Positions 24,539 to 35,500 of a stretch of DNA of 64,000 bases are shown piece after piece. Origin of the DNA: Flavobacterium johnsoniae (GTDB lineage: Bacteria > Bacteroidota > Bacteroidia > Flavobacteriales > Flavobacteriaceae); the NCBI RefSeq assembly GCF_001879205.1, contig NZ_MLFK01000009.1, positions 372,001 through 436,000 of the forward strand, given 5' to 3'. The position numbers were made by a program, and so were the translations under genes. Below the pieces are notes generated by a model. The model searched no databases, had not been told where the DNA came from, and was given only the letters and a program-made list of their open reading frames with translations. Within the stretch, counting starts at the first letter, position 1; every line of letters begins with the position of its first letter.

Positions 24539-26701
24539 ATGCCAGATTTAAATACATTTAAGCTCGAAGGAACCAAATTAGTTCCTATAAACAGATTCAA
24601 TCTAGAGCCAGCAAAACCCAGTACTTCTTTTAGCGTGGCGGCGGCGATTAAAAAAGAAACTGATTTTAGAGTTATAGAGCATCCTATAATTCATTCGATA
24701 GAAATAAAACCAACTCCAATTATTATAGGTTTTCCAATTTTTGAAAGCTATTTTCCTTTAATCGAAGACGATAACGCCATTACAGAGAATGCCTCCTTTA
24801 AGGATTATTTTAAAAATGAAATCACTTTGTTTTTTCCTCAGGTTGAGATCGAGCCCAACAACGGCACTCTTTTTTACTTTGAGAATGTGCCCAACAAATC
24901 TGGAGACAAAGAAGGACTTCTTGGGAAAGTAACTATTAAATACAGTATTAAACCAAAACCATTACAAATCAATCAGAAAAGTATTGTTTTAAATTTAAGA
25001 GAAGCCATTTTAAACTTAAAAGTAAAAGGAGATTCTATTAAAATAAACGGAATTATAAACAGCATCACTCAGGAAATTCAGTTTGATTTGATTGACGAAG
25101 CGGTTAAAATTGCCTTTATCAACCTGATTTCAAATATACCTGATCTCAAGTCCAATGTTGATTTATTCTTTGATTTTAAAGGATATTCCAAACTGAAACG
25201 TAATTTTATGTTTGCCAAAGATATTTTTGTTTTAAGAAGCCAGAATGTTACGAAAAAGGATTTAACAACCAAATCGACACTCCAGCCAAAAGCAACGCTT
25301 ATAAGCAGTCCTTTGATGGTAAAATCAACAATGGAAGCCAGAGTCGCGCCAAAAACAATGATATCCGAGATTCAGCGTGATAATAATATTAAGGCAGACG
25401 ATCAGGAAGAGTATGTGAAAAGTACTTTTTTGCTTAAGGTTAACAAAACACTCAATTATCCGCTTACTGCTAATGCAGAAACAAGTTTGTACAAAACTAA
25501 TACCGGCGGATTTATAAATAATCCTTTTAATTTAAATGAAGATTTTTCGCAGTTCAAACAAATATTTGTTTCCGGTTATAATTTCAATAAACTTTCGATT
25601 TACAAGTCAATGGTACAGCCTAATACCTTTTTGCTGATTTCTAAGGTTTACAGTTTATCAAAAGATCTAAATACCATGAAACCCTGTGTTACGACTATTT
25701 TTCATGCTTATGAAGAAGGCGCTGGAACATCTGAGGAAATTTCAAAAATCAGTTTCCAATTTGTCATTGGTCCAAATCTTTCTGATTTTGATCTGGCTAA
25801 ATTGAAAATCGCCTTACTGCAAAACAATTTTGTAGACGGAGATACAAGTGATTATTTTGATAAAGTTCAGTTTTTGTTTCCAAATGATATTGCGGCGGAT
25901 TATGAAGTTAATGGGAATTATTTTCTGCAGCAGGCAGGCGTTACATCAGATGGGAAACACTTTATTTTTAATCTGTCGACCGAGAATCTGTCTGAAGCGA
26001 GTATTATGATTAATGCTTTTAACAACACGATTACACAATACGCCAATATCAATTTTAAGCATAAAGAAATTAAAGATACCAGCGTAATCGAACTGAATAT
26101 TGAAGAAACTGTTGGCGAAATTGTGGAAGCTTTGATTGATAATAATGCAAAACAAATCAAAATCAGTAATCAGTCTATTTCAAATTGCAAACTCAATTCT
26201 ATTTTGTTGGTTTACAATCAAAATTCTACCTATTTAAATAGCTTATTTTTTAAAAATTATCCGCAGCTCGTAAGCAGTGATACAAAGCTTTTGGATTTTA
26301 CAGCTCTTAACCCGGCGACTTCCGGCGAATTGAAGAATGTATTCTTTGATTTTGAAAACATAGAAAATATAAGTTCAGAGTTTAATCAGGTCGTTTCGCA
26401 GTCTACCGCATACAACAGATACGTTCAGGTTGAAATTAAAAGCCAAAGCGCGGCAACGGCAAAAATTACGATTGAATTAACGGTTCAGGAAACCGGAAGT
26501 AAATTTTTATTTGAGCGTTTAAAATCGGAATTTTCGACCCCTATTTTATTCAATTTTATTGTTAAAAATACCTTGAACAGCAATACTTTGATTTCGTATA
26601 AGGTCAATTATTATGACAAAAATGACAATCTGACAAGTACCAGAAATGAGGTTTTTAACTTTTTATCATCAGCAAAAATAATCATAAACAAAAAGTCATG
26701 A
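24539..26701 (+). CDS. Large unrecognised protein, second gene of the muramidase operon
   Basis: A 720-aa protein with no signal peptide or membrane helix. Short beta-strand-like repeats dominate (for example IHSIEIKPTPIIIGFPIF near 60). The C-terminal third (LNIEETVGEIVEALIDNNAKQ, KAELTVQETG-like segments) reads as several beta-sandwich modules. No family was recognised. Its stop overlaps the start of the muramidase gene by four bases (ATGA), so the two are coupled. Codon use is like the flanking chromosome, not like the AT-rich island. Confidence 0.7.
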   Translation: MPDLNTFKLEGTKLVPINRFNLEPAKPSTSFSVAAAIKKETDFRVIEHPIIHSIEIKPTPIIIGFPIFESYFPLIEDDNAITENASFKDYFKNEITLFFPQVEIEPNNGTLFYFENVPNKSGDKEGLLGKVTIKYSIKPKPLQINQKSIVLNLREAILNLKVKGDSIKINGIINSITQEIQFDLIDEAVKIAFINLISNIPDLKSNVDLFFDFKGYSKLKRNFMFAKDIFVLRSQNVTKKDLTTKSTLQPKATLISSPLMVKSTMEARVAPKTMISEIQRDNNIKADDQEEYVKSTFLLKVNKTLNYPLTANAETSLYKTNTGGFINNPFNLNEDFSQFKQIFVSGYNFNKLSIYKSMVQPNTFLLISKVYSLSKDLNTMKPCVTTIFHAYEEGAGTSEEISKISFQFVIGPNLSDFDLAKLKIALLQNNFVDGDTSDYFDKVQFLFPNDIAADYEVNGNYFLQQAGVTSDGKHFIFNLSTENLSEASIMINAFNNTITQYANINFKHKEIKDTSVIELNIEETVGEIVEALIDNNAKQIKISNQSISNCKLNSILLVYNQNSTYLNSLFFKNYPQLVSSDTKLLDFTALNPATSGELKNVFFDFENIENISSEFNQVVSQSTAYNRYVQVEIKSQSAATAKITIELTVQETGSKFLFERLKSEFSTPILFNFIVKNTLNSNTLISYKVNYYDKNDNLTSTRNEVFNFLSSAKIIINKKS

Positions 26702-27522
26702 GAACTATAAAATTAGGCATAAAATCAAGCGAAGTTTATTATTTAAACGAGCTTTTGGCAAAAGAAGGTTATCCAGTTGTGGTTTCGGATAATTTTGGCG
26801 CAGCGACAGATAAAGCAATCAGAGATTTTCAACTAAAAAATAATCTGGTTGTAGATGGGGTAGTGGGATTAAAAACGTGGTCGGCTTTATTAGAGAAAAA
26901 CCGAGCTTCATTTTCTTCCAATTCCAAATTACTTTCAGAGCAGAATCTTATTGATTTTTCTCATCAATTTAATCTGGAACTGGCCGTAGTAAAGGCTGTA
27001 AATGAAGTCGAAAGCAACGGAAAAGGCTTTTTGGTAGACGGAAGGCCAAAGATTTTATTTGAAGGCCATATTTTTTGGAAACAATTGGAAAAGAGAAATA
27101 TAAACCCCAGAAACTATGTTAATGCTTCTAACCAAAACATATTGTTTGAAAGTTATAACAGGAAATATTATGTGGGCGGTGCAGAAGAATACAACCGTTT
27201 AGAAAAAGCAGCAAACCTGGGTGCAGATAAAAGTTTTAGGGATGCGGCAAACTGTTCTGCTTCATGGGGACTTTTTCAAATCATGGGATTTAATGCTGTT
27301 CCTATTGGTTACAAAAGTATAGATGAATATGTCGCTAAAATGAACGAGAATGAAGGCGAACATTTAAAAGCTTTTGGAATGTTTTTAGAGAAAAACAACT
27401 TACTGGCTACACTGCGAAGTAAAAACTGGGCAGCTTTTGCCTTGCGATATAACGGTCCGGCCTATAAAACCAATAAATACGACGAGAAACTAATGCGTGC
27501 CTATTTAAAATATTCTAAATGA
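26698..27522 (+). CDS. Peptidoglycan-binding N-acetylmuramidase
   Basis: The 274-aa protein has an N-terminal PG_binding_1 domain (about 5-65; AIRDFQLKNNLVVDGVVG, LKTWSALL) and an N-acetylmuramidase domain (DUF3380-like, about 85-270; AVKAVNEVESNGKGFLVDGR with the likely catalytic Glu, PKILFEGHIFWKQL, SWGLFQIMGFNA). It should cleave the glycan chain of peptidoglycan. It has no signal peptide, which is normal for phage endolysins and for enzymes released by another route. It ends the three-gene operon. It is coupled to the 720-aa gene, so the enzyme may be used to release or deliver the two large proteins; inference. Confidence 0.9.
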   Translation: MRTIKLGIKSSEVYYLNELLAKEGYPVVVSDNFGAATDKAIRDFQLKNNLVVDGVVGLKTWSALLEKNRASFSSNSKLLSEQNLIDFSHQFNLELAVVKAVNEVESNGKGFLVDGRPKILFEGHIFWKQLEKRNINPRNYVNASNQNILFESYNRKYYVGGAEEYNRLEKAANLGADKSFRDAANCSASWGLFQIMGFNAVPIGYKSIDEYVAKMNENEGEHLKAFGMFLEKNNLLATLRSKNWAAFALRYNGPAYKTNKYDEKLMRAYLKYSK

Positions 27523-27530
27523 AGTAGTTT

Positions 27531-27723
27531 TGTTTCAGGTTTCAAGTTTCAGGTTCTTTACTTTGAACATAATTTTACCGCAAAGTTCGCAAGGTTTACG
27601 CTAAGTTTCGCAAAGTTATTTCTTTGCGAGCCTTGCGAAAATACTTTGCGAACTTTGCGTTTAATTACCATCCCAACAAACCTGAAACCTGAAACAAGTA
27701 AAAACCTGAAACAAGTAAAACTT
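27531..27723. repeat. Complex palindromic repeat cluster between convergent genes
   Basis: Outer copies of TTTCAGGTTTCAAG-type sequence (27531-27556) face inverted copies (27680-27697 and later). Inside are several GCAAAGTTCGCAAGG-like units in both directions and a perfect inner hairpin TCGCAAAG, loop TTATTT, CTTTGCGA (27608-27629). It probably ends transcription of both the muramidase operon and pheT, and belongs to a REP-like flavobacterial repeat type. Confidence 0.65.
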
Positions 27724-30144
27724 TTATCTTAAGCTTGCGCCCAATTCAGTTTCAAAAGTCTGCTGTAATTTCGACATGATTTTATCGATTTGAGCATCTG
27801 TAAGCGTTTTTGTATTGTCCTGAATGGTAAAACTCAAAGCGTATGATTTTTTACCTTCCGGAAGTTTACTTCCTTGGTAAACATCAAATAAATTAATGTC
27901 TTTTAAAAGTGCTTTTTCAGTTTGTCTGGCCAAATTAAAGATACTTTCGTACGTTATCTTATCGTCGATTAACAAAGCTAAATCTCTGCGAACTTCCGGA
28001 TATTTAGGAATCTCGGTATATTTAATTTTTCCGGTAATGATTTTTAAAACTAAATCCCAGTTGAAATCAGCGTAGTAAACATCTTGTTTAATTCCGAAAT
28101 GCTTTAAGATTGATTTTTTAACCACTCCCATTTCAACTAATGTATCATTGTTGTAGCAAATAGAAGTTCCTTCTGAGAAAATATCAGACTGAACCGGAGC
28201 ATTCGAAATTTTCTCAATTCCCAAACGCGCTAAAACACCTTTTACATATCCTTTTAATAAGAAGAAATCAGTTCCTTTTTGCGGATTTGTCCAGCTTTCT
28301 TTATTTCTGTTCCCGGAAATAGACAAAGTCAAATGTTTGTGTTCTTCGTAACCGTTAAGGTATTTATGATATGATTTTCCGAATTCAAATAATTTTAAAT
28401 CAGAATTTCTTCTGTTGATGTTATATGAAATTGCTTCCAAAGCAGAAAACAATAAAGACTGGCGCATAGTTGATAAATCACTGCTTAAAGGATTTAACAT
28501 CGTAACGTTGTGTTCTTCTTTTAAAGCAGTCGATAATTTAGCGTAAGCAGCAGTTGTCAGCGAATTGGCCATCATTTCATGAAAACCTTGTGAATTCAAT
28601 TGAGAAGCGATAACATTTTGTACTTTATAATCTTCCGTTCTTGGAGAATTTGCCACTGTTGCATTGAATTTTTTAGAAAACTCAATGTTATTGTAACCGT
28701 AAACTCTTAGAATTTCTTCGATAACGTCAATTTCTCTTTGAACGTCAACACGATAAGCTGGAATTGTTAATCCTAAACCAGTATCCGAAACGCTGTTTAC
28801 TTTAATATCTAAAGAAACCAATATTTTTTTGATTGTATCTTTTGGAATTTCCTGTCCTATGATTTTAGAAACGTGGCTGAAATTCAATAAAACCGAAAAA
28901 TCTTCTACTTTTTTAGGATATACTTCTACCACATCAGAAGTGATTTTTCCGCCTGCCACTTCCTGTATCAAAAGAGCGGCACGTTTTAAAGCATATTCCG
29001 TAATCGTTGGATCAATTCCTCTTTCAAATCTAAAAGAAGCATCTGTATTTAACTGGTGTCTTTTTGCTGTTTTACGAACGCTTACAGCATCAAAATAAGC
29101 ACTTTCTAAGAAAATAGTAGTTGTTCCGTCTGAAACGCCAGATTTTTTCCCGCCAAAAACACCTGCAATACAAAGCGGTCCTTTTTCGTCGCAAATCATT
29201 AAATCCTCAGCATGTAACGTTCTTTCAACATCATCTAATGTTGTAAATTTAGTTCCTGCAGGTAACGTTTTAACGATCACTTTTCCGTTGATTTTTGCAG
29301 CATCAAAAGCATGAAGCGGCTGTCCTAATTCATGTAAGACATAATTAGTAACGTCAACAATATTATTTTTTGGAGTTAGACCAATTGCTTTTAAACGATC
29401 TTGTAACCAGGCAGGAGATTCCTGAACAGAAATACCTGAGATGGTTACACCGCAGTATCTTGGTGCCAATGTCGGCTCTTCAACATTCACATCAATTTTC
29501 AGCGTACGCATATCGACTCTAAAATTGCTTACAGATGGCGTAATCAATTCAATATTAACGCCTCGTTGCAGCATTCCGGCTCTTAAATCACGTGCAGTTC
29601 CAAAATGGCTCATTGCATCGGCACGGTTTGGTGTCAATCCAATTTCGAAAACTTCATCATTTGTAATTTGAAAAACTTCGGCAGCCGGAGTTCCGGGAAC
29701 CAGATTTTCGTCCAGAACCATAATTCCGTCGTGACCTGTTCCAAGACCTAGTTCATCTTCGGCACAAATCATTCCGTGACTTTCCTGTCCACGGATTTTA
29801 CCTTTTTTAATTGTAAATTCAGCACCTTCTTTATCATATAAAATGGTTCCAATAGTCGCAACCGGAACTTTTTGTCCTGCGGCAACATTTGCAGCGCCGC
29901 ATACAATTTGTATAGGCGCTTCTAAACCAATATTTACGGTAGTAACATTTAATCTGTCGGCATCAGGGTGTTTTTCGCAAGTAAGTACGTGTCCTACAAC
30001 AACCCCTTCTAATCCGCCTTTAATAGATTGGTATTTCTCGACAACTTCAACCTCAAGACCTAAATCTGTCAATAATTCTGAAGTCTGCTCCGATGTCCAA
30101 TCTGTTTTAATGAATTGTTTTAACCAGTTGTAAGATATTTTCAT
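27724..30144 (-). CDS. pheT: Phenylalanine--tRNA ligase beta subunit
   Basis: An 806-aa subunit of the (alpha-beta)2 enzyme that charges tRNA-Phe. Seen in order: N-terminal MKISYNWLKQFIKTDWTS, an EMAP-like tRNA-binding domain (about 40-150, VVGHVLTCEKHPDADRLNV, IVCGAANVAAGQKVPVA), the B3/B4 and B5 regions with GLTPNRADAMSHFG, the catalytic-like core (EFGKSYHK) and a C-terminal anticodon-binding FDX-ACB domain (YPEVRRDLALLIDD). The frame extends 30 bases upstream to another ATG, but that ATG overlaps a TATATTTG -7 box, so the start at 30144 is preferred. pheS is not in the window. Confidence 0.96.
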   Translation of the reverse strand: MKISYNWLKQFIKTDWTSEQTSELLTDLGLEVEVVEKYQSIKGGLEGVVVGHVLTCEKHPDADRLNVTTVNIGLEAPIQIVCGAANVAAGQKVPVATIGTILYDKEGAEFTIKKGKIRGQESHGMICAEDELGLGTGHDGIMVLDENLVPGTPAAEVFQITNDEVFEIGLTPNRADAMSHFGTARDLRAGMLQRGVNIELITPSVSNFRVDMRTLKIDVNVEEPTLAPRYCGVTISGISVQESPAWLQDRLKAIGLTPKNNIVDVTNYVLHELGQPLHAFDAAKINGKVIVKTLPAGTKFTTLDDVERTLHAEDLMICDEKGPLCIAGVFGGKKSGVSDGTTTIFLESAYFDAVSVRKTAKRHQLNTDASFRFERGIDPTITEYALKRAALLIQEVAGGKITSDVVEVYPKKVEDFSVLLNFSHVSKIIGQEIPKDTIKKILVSLDIKVNSVSDTGLGLTIPAYRVDVQREIDVIEEILRVYGYNNIEFSKKFNATVANSPRTEDYKVQNVIASQLNSQGFHEMMANSLTTAAYAKLSTALKEEHNVTMLNPLSSDLSTMRQSLLFSALEAISYNINRRNSDLKLFEFGKSYHKYLNGYEEHKHLTLSISGNRNKESWTNPQKGTDFFLLKGYVKGVLARLGIEKISNAPVQSDIFSEGTSICYNNDTLVEMGVVKKSILKHFGIKQDVYYADFNWDLVLKIITGKIKYTEIPKYPEVRRDLALLIDDKITYESIFNLARQTEKALLKDINLFDVYQGSKLPEGKKSYALSFTIQDNTKTLTDAQIDKIMSKLQQTFETELGASLR

Positions 30145-30171
30145 GTTAGTTTTATTCTTTTTATGAGGATA

Positions 30172-30179
30172 CAAATATA
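30172..30179 (-). promoter_or_regulatory. -7 box of the pheT promoter
   Basis: Minus-strand TATATTTG fits TAnnTTTG and would start the transcript about 22 bases before the ATG at 30144. No good TTG is seen at the -33 position. Confidence 0.5.
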
Positions 30180-30323
30180 AGGATTGCGGATTGTAGTAAG
30201 AAAGAAATTATTTGGTTTTTTCTGACTGATTTTATTTTACCAAACCGCGTGAAATAAGTATCTGGTATTTTTAATTTTAAGATTATCTGTGAAAATAAAC
30301 ACAGAAACGAAGATTTGAATGTA

Positions 30324-31187
30324 TTAAATCAGTTCTTCGACATGTTTTTTAATATTTTCGGCAATTTTTTTGGTTGGAAGATCATTTTCGTCATCTCCAA
30401 ACGGATCTTCGATTTCTTCTGCAATGAGCTCCAAACTCGCCAAAACATAAAAAATAAAAACCACTACAGGCGCTACCAAATATCCTAAGCTGACAGAATA
30501 TCCAAATGGAAGTGTCATGGTGTAGAAAAAGATAAATTTTTTAATAAAAGCGCTGTACGAGTAGGGAATAGGCGTATTTTTTATTCGCTCGCAGGCGCCG
30601 CAAATGTCGGTAAAAGCAACCAATTCGTCATTTAAGGTAATAAGCTGCTCACCGGTAATTTTTTTTGCATCATACAAATCGTTGATTTTATGATACATGA
30701 TTCTTTTTAATTGATTTGGTTTGTGTTTATGATGATCAATTTCTAAATCGACATCCTCAAAAAGCTGTTTGCTGGTATCGTCGTCTTTTAAATGTTTGTG
30801 CAGAATATCTGCGTATAATGGAATAAATTTTCTAAAGAAGTTTCGATCATTTTCGTCTTTTAAAATAGCCGAAAGTTTTATAGCCAGATTACGGCTGTTG
30901 TTTACAAGGCCGCCCCAAAGTTTACGGCCTTCCCACCAGCGGTCATAGGCTGTATTGGTTCTAAAAACAAGCAATAATGATATTACAAATCCCAGCATCC
31001 CGTGCATGATCGGGATATTATGGATGTAATCGTTTTTGGTGACTTTAAAATAATGGAGTTCAAGATATCCAACTAGAGCAGCATAAATTCCGATAGCGAT
31101 CATTATAGGAAATAATTTTCTAACGGTATCTGATTTATGAAAATGGAATATAAAAGTAAACCAGTCTTTGGTATTATACGTGATCAT
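30324..31187 (-). CDS. Bestrophin/RFP-TM family anion channel
   Basis: A 287-aa membrane protein with the bestrophin pattern: early helices (PIMIAIGIYAALVGYLEL), the segment FRTNTAYDRWWEGRKLWGG (typical of the family), then a long helical cytoplasmic part and a second hydrophobic pair near 220 (IKKFIFFYTMTLPFGYSVSL). The acidic tail EEIEDPFGDDENDLPTKK also matches. It probably conducts chloride or other anions. It follows tolC after 27 bases, most of them a palindrome, so co-transcription with the efflux genes is possible. Confidence 0.9.
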   Translation of the reverse strand: MITYNTKDWFTFIFHFHKSDTVRKLFPIMIAIGIYAALVGYLELHYFKVTKNDYIHNIPIMHGMLGFVISLLLVFRTNTAYDRWWEGRKLWGGLVNNSRNLAIKLSAILKDENDRNFFRKFIPLYADILHKHLKDDDTSKQLFEDVDLEIDHHKHKPNQLKRIMYHKINDLYDAKKITGEQLITLNDELVAFTDICGACERIKNTPIPYSYSAFIKKFIFFYTMTLPFGYSVSLGYLVAPVVVFIFYVLASLELIAEEIEDPFGDDENDLPTKKIAENIKKHVEELI

Positions 31188-31213
31188 CTAAGTTTGTTTT
31201 AAAACAAATTTAG
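31188..31213. repeat. 26-base near-perfect palindrome between tolC-like and bestrophin genes
   Basis: Arms CTAAGTTTGTTTT and AAAACAAATTTAG match with one mismatch and no spacer. It fills the whole gap between the two genes. It may be a transcript-processing or regulator site. Confidence 0.5.
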
Positions 31214-31214
31214 T

Positions 31215-32525
31215 TTAAAAATTAATATTTCCCGCTAATTCTTTTAGTGCAATTTCAGATAATTTTGCTTCATATTGTGCGTTGCTGTAGCGTACTTTTG
31301 CATTCACATAATTCAATTGAGCAGTTCTAAAATCAAGGGTTGTAATGGTTCCAATTCTAAATTTATCCAGCGTAATATCCAAATTTTGTTTGGCAATAGC
31401 TTCGTTATCCTCTTCTAAATCAATTAATTCTAAATTGGTTAAATAAGTTTGAAATGCAGTACTCAGCTGCGTATTCAAAATCATATTTTGCTGTTCAATA
31501 GCAATTTGAGAATTTTCAATTTGAAGTTTTGCCACTTTTTCATTTCGGTGCTGATTAAAACCGTCAAAGATATTCATCGAAGCATTAAAACCATAAGTAA
31601 AACCCTTTGAAGAGTTTTCGCTTGTAAATCCTAAACTGGACTGGCTTTCAGCAAAGTTATAACCCGAAGTTAAATTTACAGTTGGATATCGGCTTGCTTT
31701 TACTTGTTTGAGCTGTAATTCGGCAATACGTTTATTGATAATCTGTGATTCTAAAGCCGGATTTTGTTTTTGTGCCAAATCCATTAAGTCGTTTAAAACC
31801 AGTTTGTCATCCACTGTAACTTCATCAGTCACTGTGAAATTAATTTTAGGATCACGAGCTAAATATTGGTTTAATAATATTTTAGCATTTGCATACGATT
31901 CTTTTTGTCTTAAAAGGGCAACCTGATCTGTATTTAAGTCAACCTGAGCGTTTAAAACTTCTAATTTTGAAGCTTTACCAATAGTGAAACGGTTTTGCGC
32001 TAATTCAACCCTTTGTTTTGAAATTACAATTGTAGTGTCTAAAGCCGCCAGTTGATGCTGCTGTTGTACTAAATCATAATAAGCTGAATTTACCTGACCA
32101 ATTTTTATCAGAATAGTTCTTTTTAATTCGGCATCGCCTAATTTCTGAAGTTCTTTTAAGTGATCGTATCTGGCAAACATTCTCATTCCGTCAAAAACAG
32201 TCCAGCCTAAGCTTACGCCGTATGTCAAGCTGTTATTTTTTGCATTATTTAATGTAGTCGATGTACCGTCCTGGCGGACCTGCGTTGAGTTTGTAACGCT
32301 GTTGTTGTCTACAATATTAGCTGTTGCAGTTGGCAGGATACCGGCATTTCCAACGGTAGCATTTGTTTCGCTGATAGTCGAATTATTTTTAGCAATTTTA
32401 ATTTCGAAATTATTCTCTAAAGCGATTTTCATTGCTTCTTCAATAGTCAAAACTTCCTGTGCTTTCACGTTGATGGTGCACAGAAAAACAGCTATTAAAA
32501 TGTGGTATATATTTTTAATATTCAT
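31215..32525 (-). CDS. TolC family outer-membrane efflux protein
   Basis: A 436-aa protein with a signal peptide (MNIKNIYHILIAVFLCTINVKAQ is the first 23 residues, cleavage near AQ). It repeats the TolC pattern twice (EEAMKIALENNFEIKIAKNN early; DLAQKQNPALESQIINKR in the second half) with coiled helices that form the periplasmic tunnel. It is the third gene of the tripartite efflux operon (adaptor, pump, TolC) and follows the pump by 65 bases that contain a 13-bp palindrome. Confidence 0.93.
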   Translation of the reverse strand: MNIKNIYHILIAVFLCTINVKAQEVLTIEEAMKIALENNFEIKIAKNNSTISETNATVGNAGILPTATANIVDNNSVTNSTQVRQDGTSTTLNNAKNNSLTYGVSLGWTVFDGMRMFARYDHLKELQKLGDAELKRTILIKIGQVNSAYYDLVQQQHQLAALDTTIVISKQRVELAQNRFTIGKASKLEVLNAQVDLNTDQVALLRQKESYANAKILLNQYLARDPKINFTVTDEVTVDDKLVLNDLMDLAQKQNPALESQIINKRIAELQLKQVKASRYPTVNLTSGYNFAESQSSLGFTSENSSKGFTYGFNASMNIFDGFNQHRNEKVAKLQIENSQIAIEQQNMILNTQLSTAFQTYLTNLELIDLEEDNEAIAKQNLDITLDKFRIGTITTLDFRTAQLNYVNAKVRYSNAQYEAKLSEIALKELAGNINF

Positions 32526-32544
32526 GGTTATTTTCTTTTACCGG

Positions 32545-32581
32545 AAATTCACGAATTCAACATTGTAAAATTCGTGAATTT
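32545..32581. repeat. 13-bp perfect inverted repeat between pump and tolC-like gene
   Basis: Arms 32545-32557 and 32569-32581 are perfect, with an 11-base loop. T residues follow on the plus strand, none on the minus strand. It may attenuate the operon or be a processing site. Confidence 0.6.
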
Positions 32582-32590
32582 TTTTGGATG

Positions 32591-35500
32591 CTATTTTATA
32601 CTATCTTTTTCGTATTCGTCGATATGATCAAATTCCGGATAATGTTTACGGGCTCTTGACCACATGAAATAAATGGCCGGAATAACAAAAAGCGTCAGTG
32701 CAAGAGAAAAAATAGTTCCTCCCACAATTACAACTCCCATACCAATTCTACTGGTAGAAGCGGCTCCAAGCGACATTGCAATTGGCAATGCACCTAAAGC
32801 AATGGCCAGACTCGTCATTAAAATTGGACGTAAACGTGCTTCTGAAGCTTCAAGAATGGCTTCCATTTTTGGTTTGCCCTGTTCTCGCAGCTGATTGGCA
32901 AATTCCACAATTAGAATACCATTTTTGGTCACCAGTCCAATAAGCATTACGGTTCCAATCTGGCTGAAAATATTCCAGGTCTGATTGAATAACCAAAGTG
33001 AAAATAAAGCTCCTGCAACCGCCATTGGCACGGTTAAAATGATAATAAACGGATCGATAAAACTCTCAAATTGTGCAGCAAGAATTAAGAAGATTAATAA
33101 TAAAGCCAATCCAAAAGCGAAAGAAGTATTAGAGCTGCTTTCCACAAAATCTCTTGATTCTCCACTTAAATCAGTTGTAAAACTCTCGTCTAAAACTTTA
33201 GCTTTAATTCTGTCCATTTCCTGAATACCATCACTGATACTTTTTCCAGGAGCTAAACCAGCCGCAACTGTTGCTGACATATAACGATTGTTATGGTACA
33301 ATTGAGGCGGATTACTTTGTTCAGCTACTTTTACAACGTTGTCCATCTGGATTAATTCGCCTTTTTTGTTTTTTACAAACATCGAAGTCAAATCTAAAGG
33401 TTTCGATCTGTCTTTTTGATCAAACTGACCAATAACCTGATATTGTTTTCCGTTTTTAATGAAATAACCAAAACGCTGTCCGCTTAAAGAAAGCTGTAAA
33501 GTCTGGGCAATATCAATAATAGAAATTCCTAAACTTTCGGCTTTGGCACGGTCAATACTTACATTAATCTCCGGTTTGTTGAATTTTAAATTCACATCGG
33601 TGGTCGAAAACACATCGCTTTTACCAACCTCGTTCATGAAAACAGGGATTTTTTCTCTTAATTTGTCAAAATTAGGAGCCTGAATGATATATTGTATCGG
33701 CAGTCCACCACGTCTGTTAACCGCAATTGTAGGCTGTTGTGTCACAGAAGTTTTAGCATTAGGATATTGCTTCGTCCATTTAGTCAGTTTGTCAGCAATG
33801 TCTTTTTGAGATTTTTCTCTTTCATCAACATCTTTTAAGGTAAGCCTTACCAATCCGCTGTTTACGGAATTCGAGCTGAATCCGGGAGATGTAATTACCA
33901 AACTTACTTTTTTCTCCGGAATAGAATCGTCAATTAATTTCGAAATTTCCTGCATAAAACGGTCTGTATATTCGTATGAAGATCCTTCGGGAGTTGTCAT
34001 ACGCATGGTTACAGAGCTTCTGTCATCATAAGGTGCGGTTTCTTTTGGAAGAATAGTAAAAAACAAATAAATCAATCCAAAACAAGCAATTAAAATAGGG
34101 AAACTGATCCATTTTCTGTCCATGAATTTAGTCAGCGCTTCGGCATAACTGCTGTTCATCTTCTCAAAAAAAGGTTCTGTTTTGATGTAAAATTTAGATT
34201 TTTTCTGTTCGCCGCCTTTCATTAAATAGGCATTCAACATTGGCGTTAAAGTCAGGGATACAAAGGCGGAAATTAATACAGCGGCTCCAATTACGACTCC
34301 AAATTCCCTAAAGAGTCGGCCAACGAAACCTTCCAAAAAGATTACTGGTAAAAATACCGCTGCTAAAGTTACCGAAATCGAAATTACAGCATAGAAAATT
34401 TCATTTGAACCTTTAATCGCAGCTTCAATTGGCGACATTCCTTCTTCTACCTTTTTAAAGATGTTTTCGGTAACAACAATTCCGTCATCTACAACCAGAC
34501 CGGTTGCCAGAACAATTGCTAATAAAGTTAATACATTGATCGAGAATCCGAAAAGCCACATAATAAAAAACGTAGCAATTAACGAAACCGGGATATCAAT
34601 TAAAGGTCTGAAAGCGATTGCCCAGTCTCTAAAGAATAAATATATAATAATGATTACCAGAACAATAGAAATTCCTAAAGTTTCGGCTACTTCGAGTACT
34701 GATTTTTTTACGAAAATGGTGTTATCAAGAGCGATATTCAGCTTAATATCTTTTGGAAGATCTTTTTTAAGTGCCTCGTATTTTTTGTAAAACTCTTTGG
34801 AAATATCCAAATAATTGGCTCCCGGCATCGGTACAATGGCCAAACCAATTAAAGGAAGTCCTGACTGGCTTAATTTTGTTTCCAGATTTTCAGGGCCTAA
34901 TTCGGCACCGCCAACATCACTTAGACGAACAATTTTGTCGCCATCTGTACGGATAATAATATTATTGAACTCTTCGGCTTTAGAAAGGTTTCCAACCGTT
35001 TTTACAGTTAATTCGGTGTTATTTCCGGTTAGTTTTCCTGACGGAAGTTCAACATTTTGGGCATTTAAGGCATCACGAACTTCGGCAACTGTACAGCCAT
35101 AAGCAGCAAGTTTTACCGGATCGATCCATAAACGCATGGCATAGCGTTTCTGACCCCAAATTTGAACCGCACTTACTCCCGGAATAGTTTCTAATCGCTG
35201 TGAAATAACATTTTCGGCATAATCACTTAATTCTAATGAGCTTCGGGTATCACTCTGAACGGTCATCGAAATAATAGCGTCACTATCGGCATCTGCTTTT
35301 GAAACAACCGGCGGTGCATCAATGTCCTGCGGTAAACTTCTAATGGCTTGCGAAACTTTATCACGAACGTCGTTTGCAGCTTCTTCTAAATCTTTATCCA
35401 GATTAAACTCGATGGTAATATTACTGCTTCCCTGATTACTCGAAGAAGTTATATTTCTAATTCCGTCAATGGCATTTACGGCTTTTTCAAGAGGTTCTGT

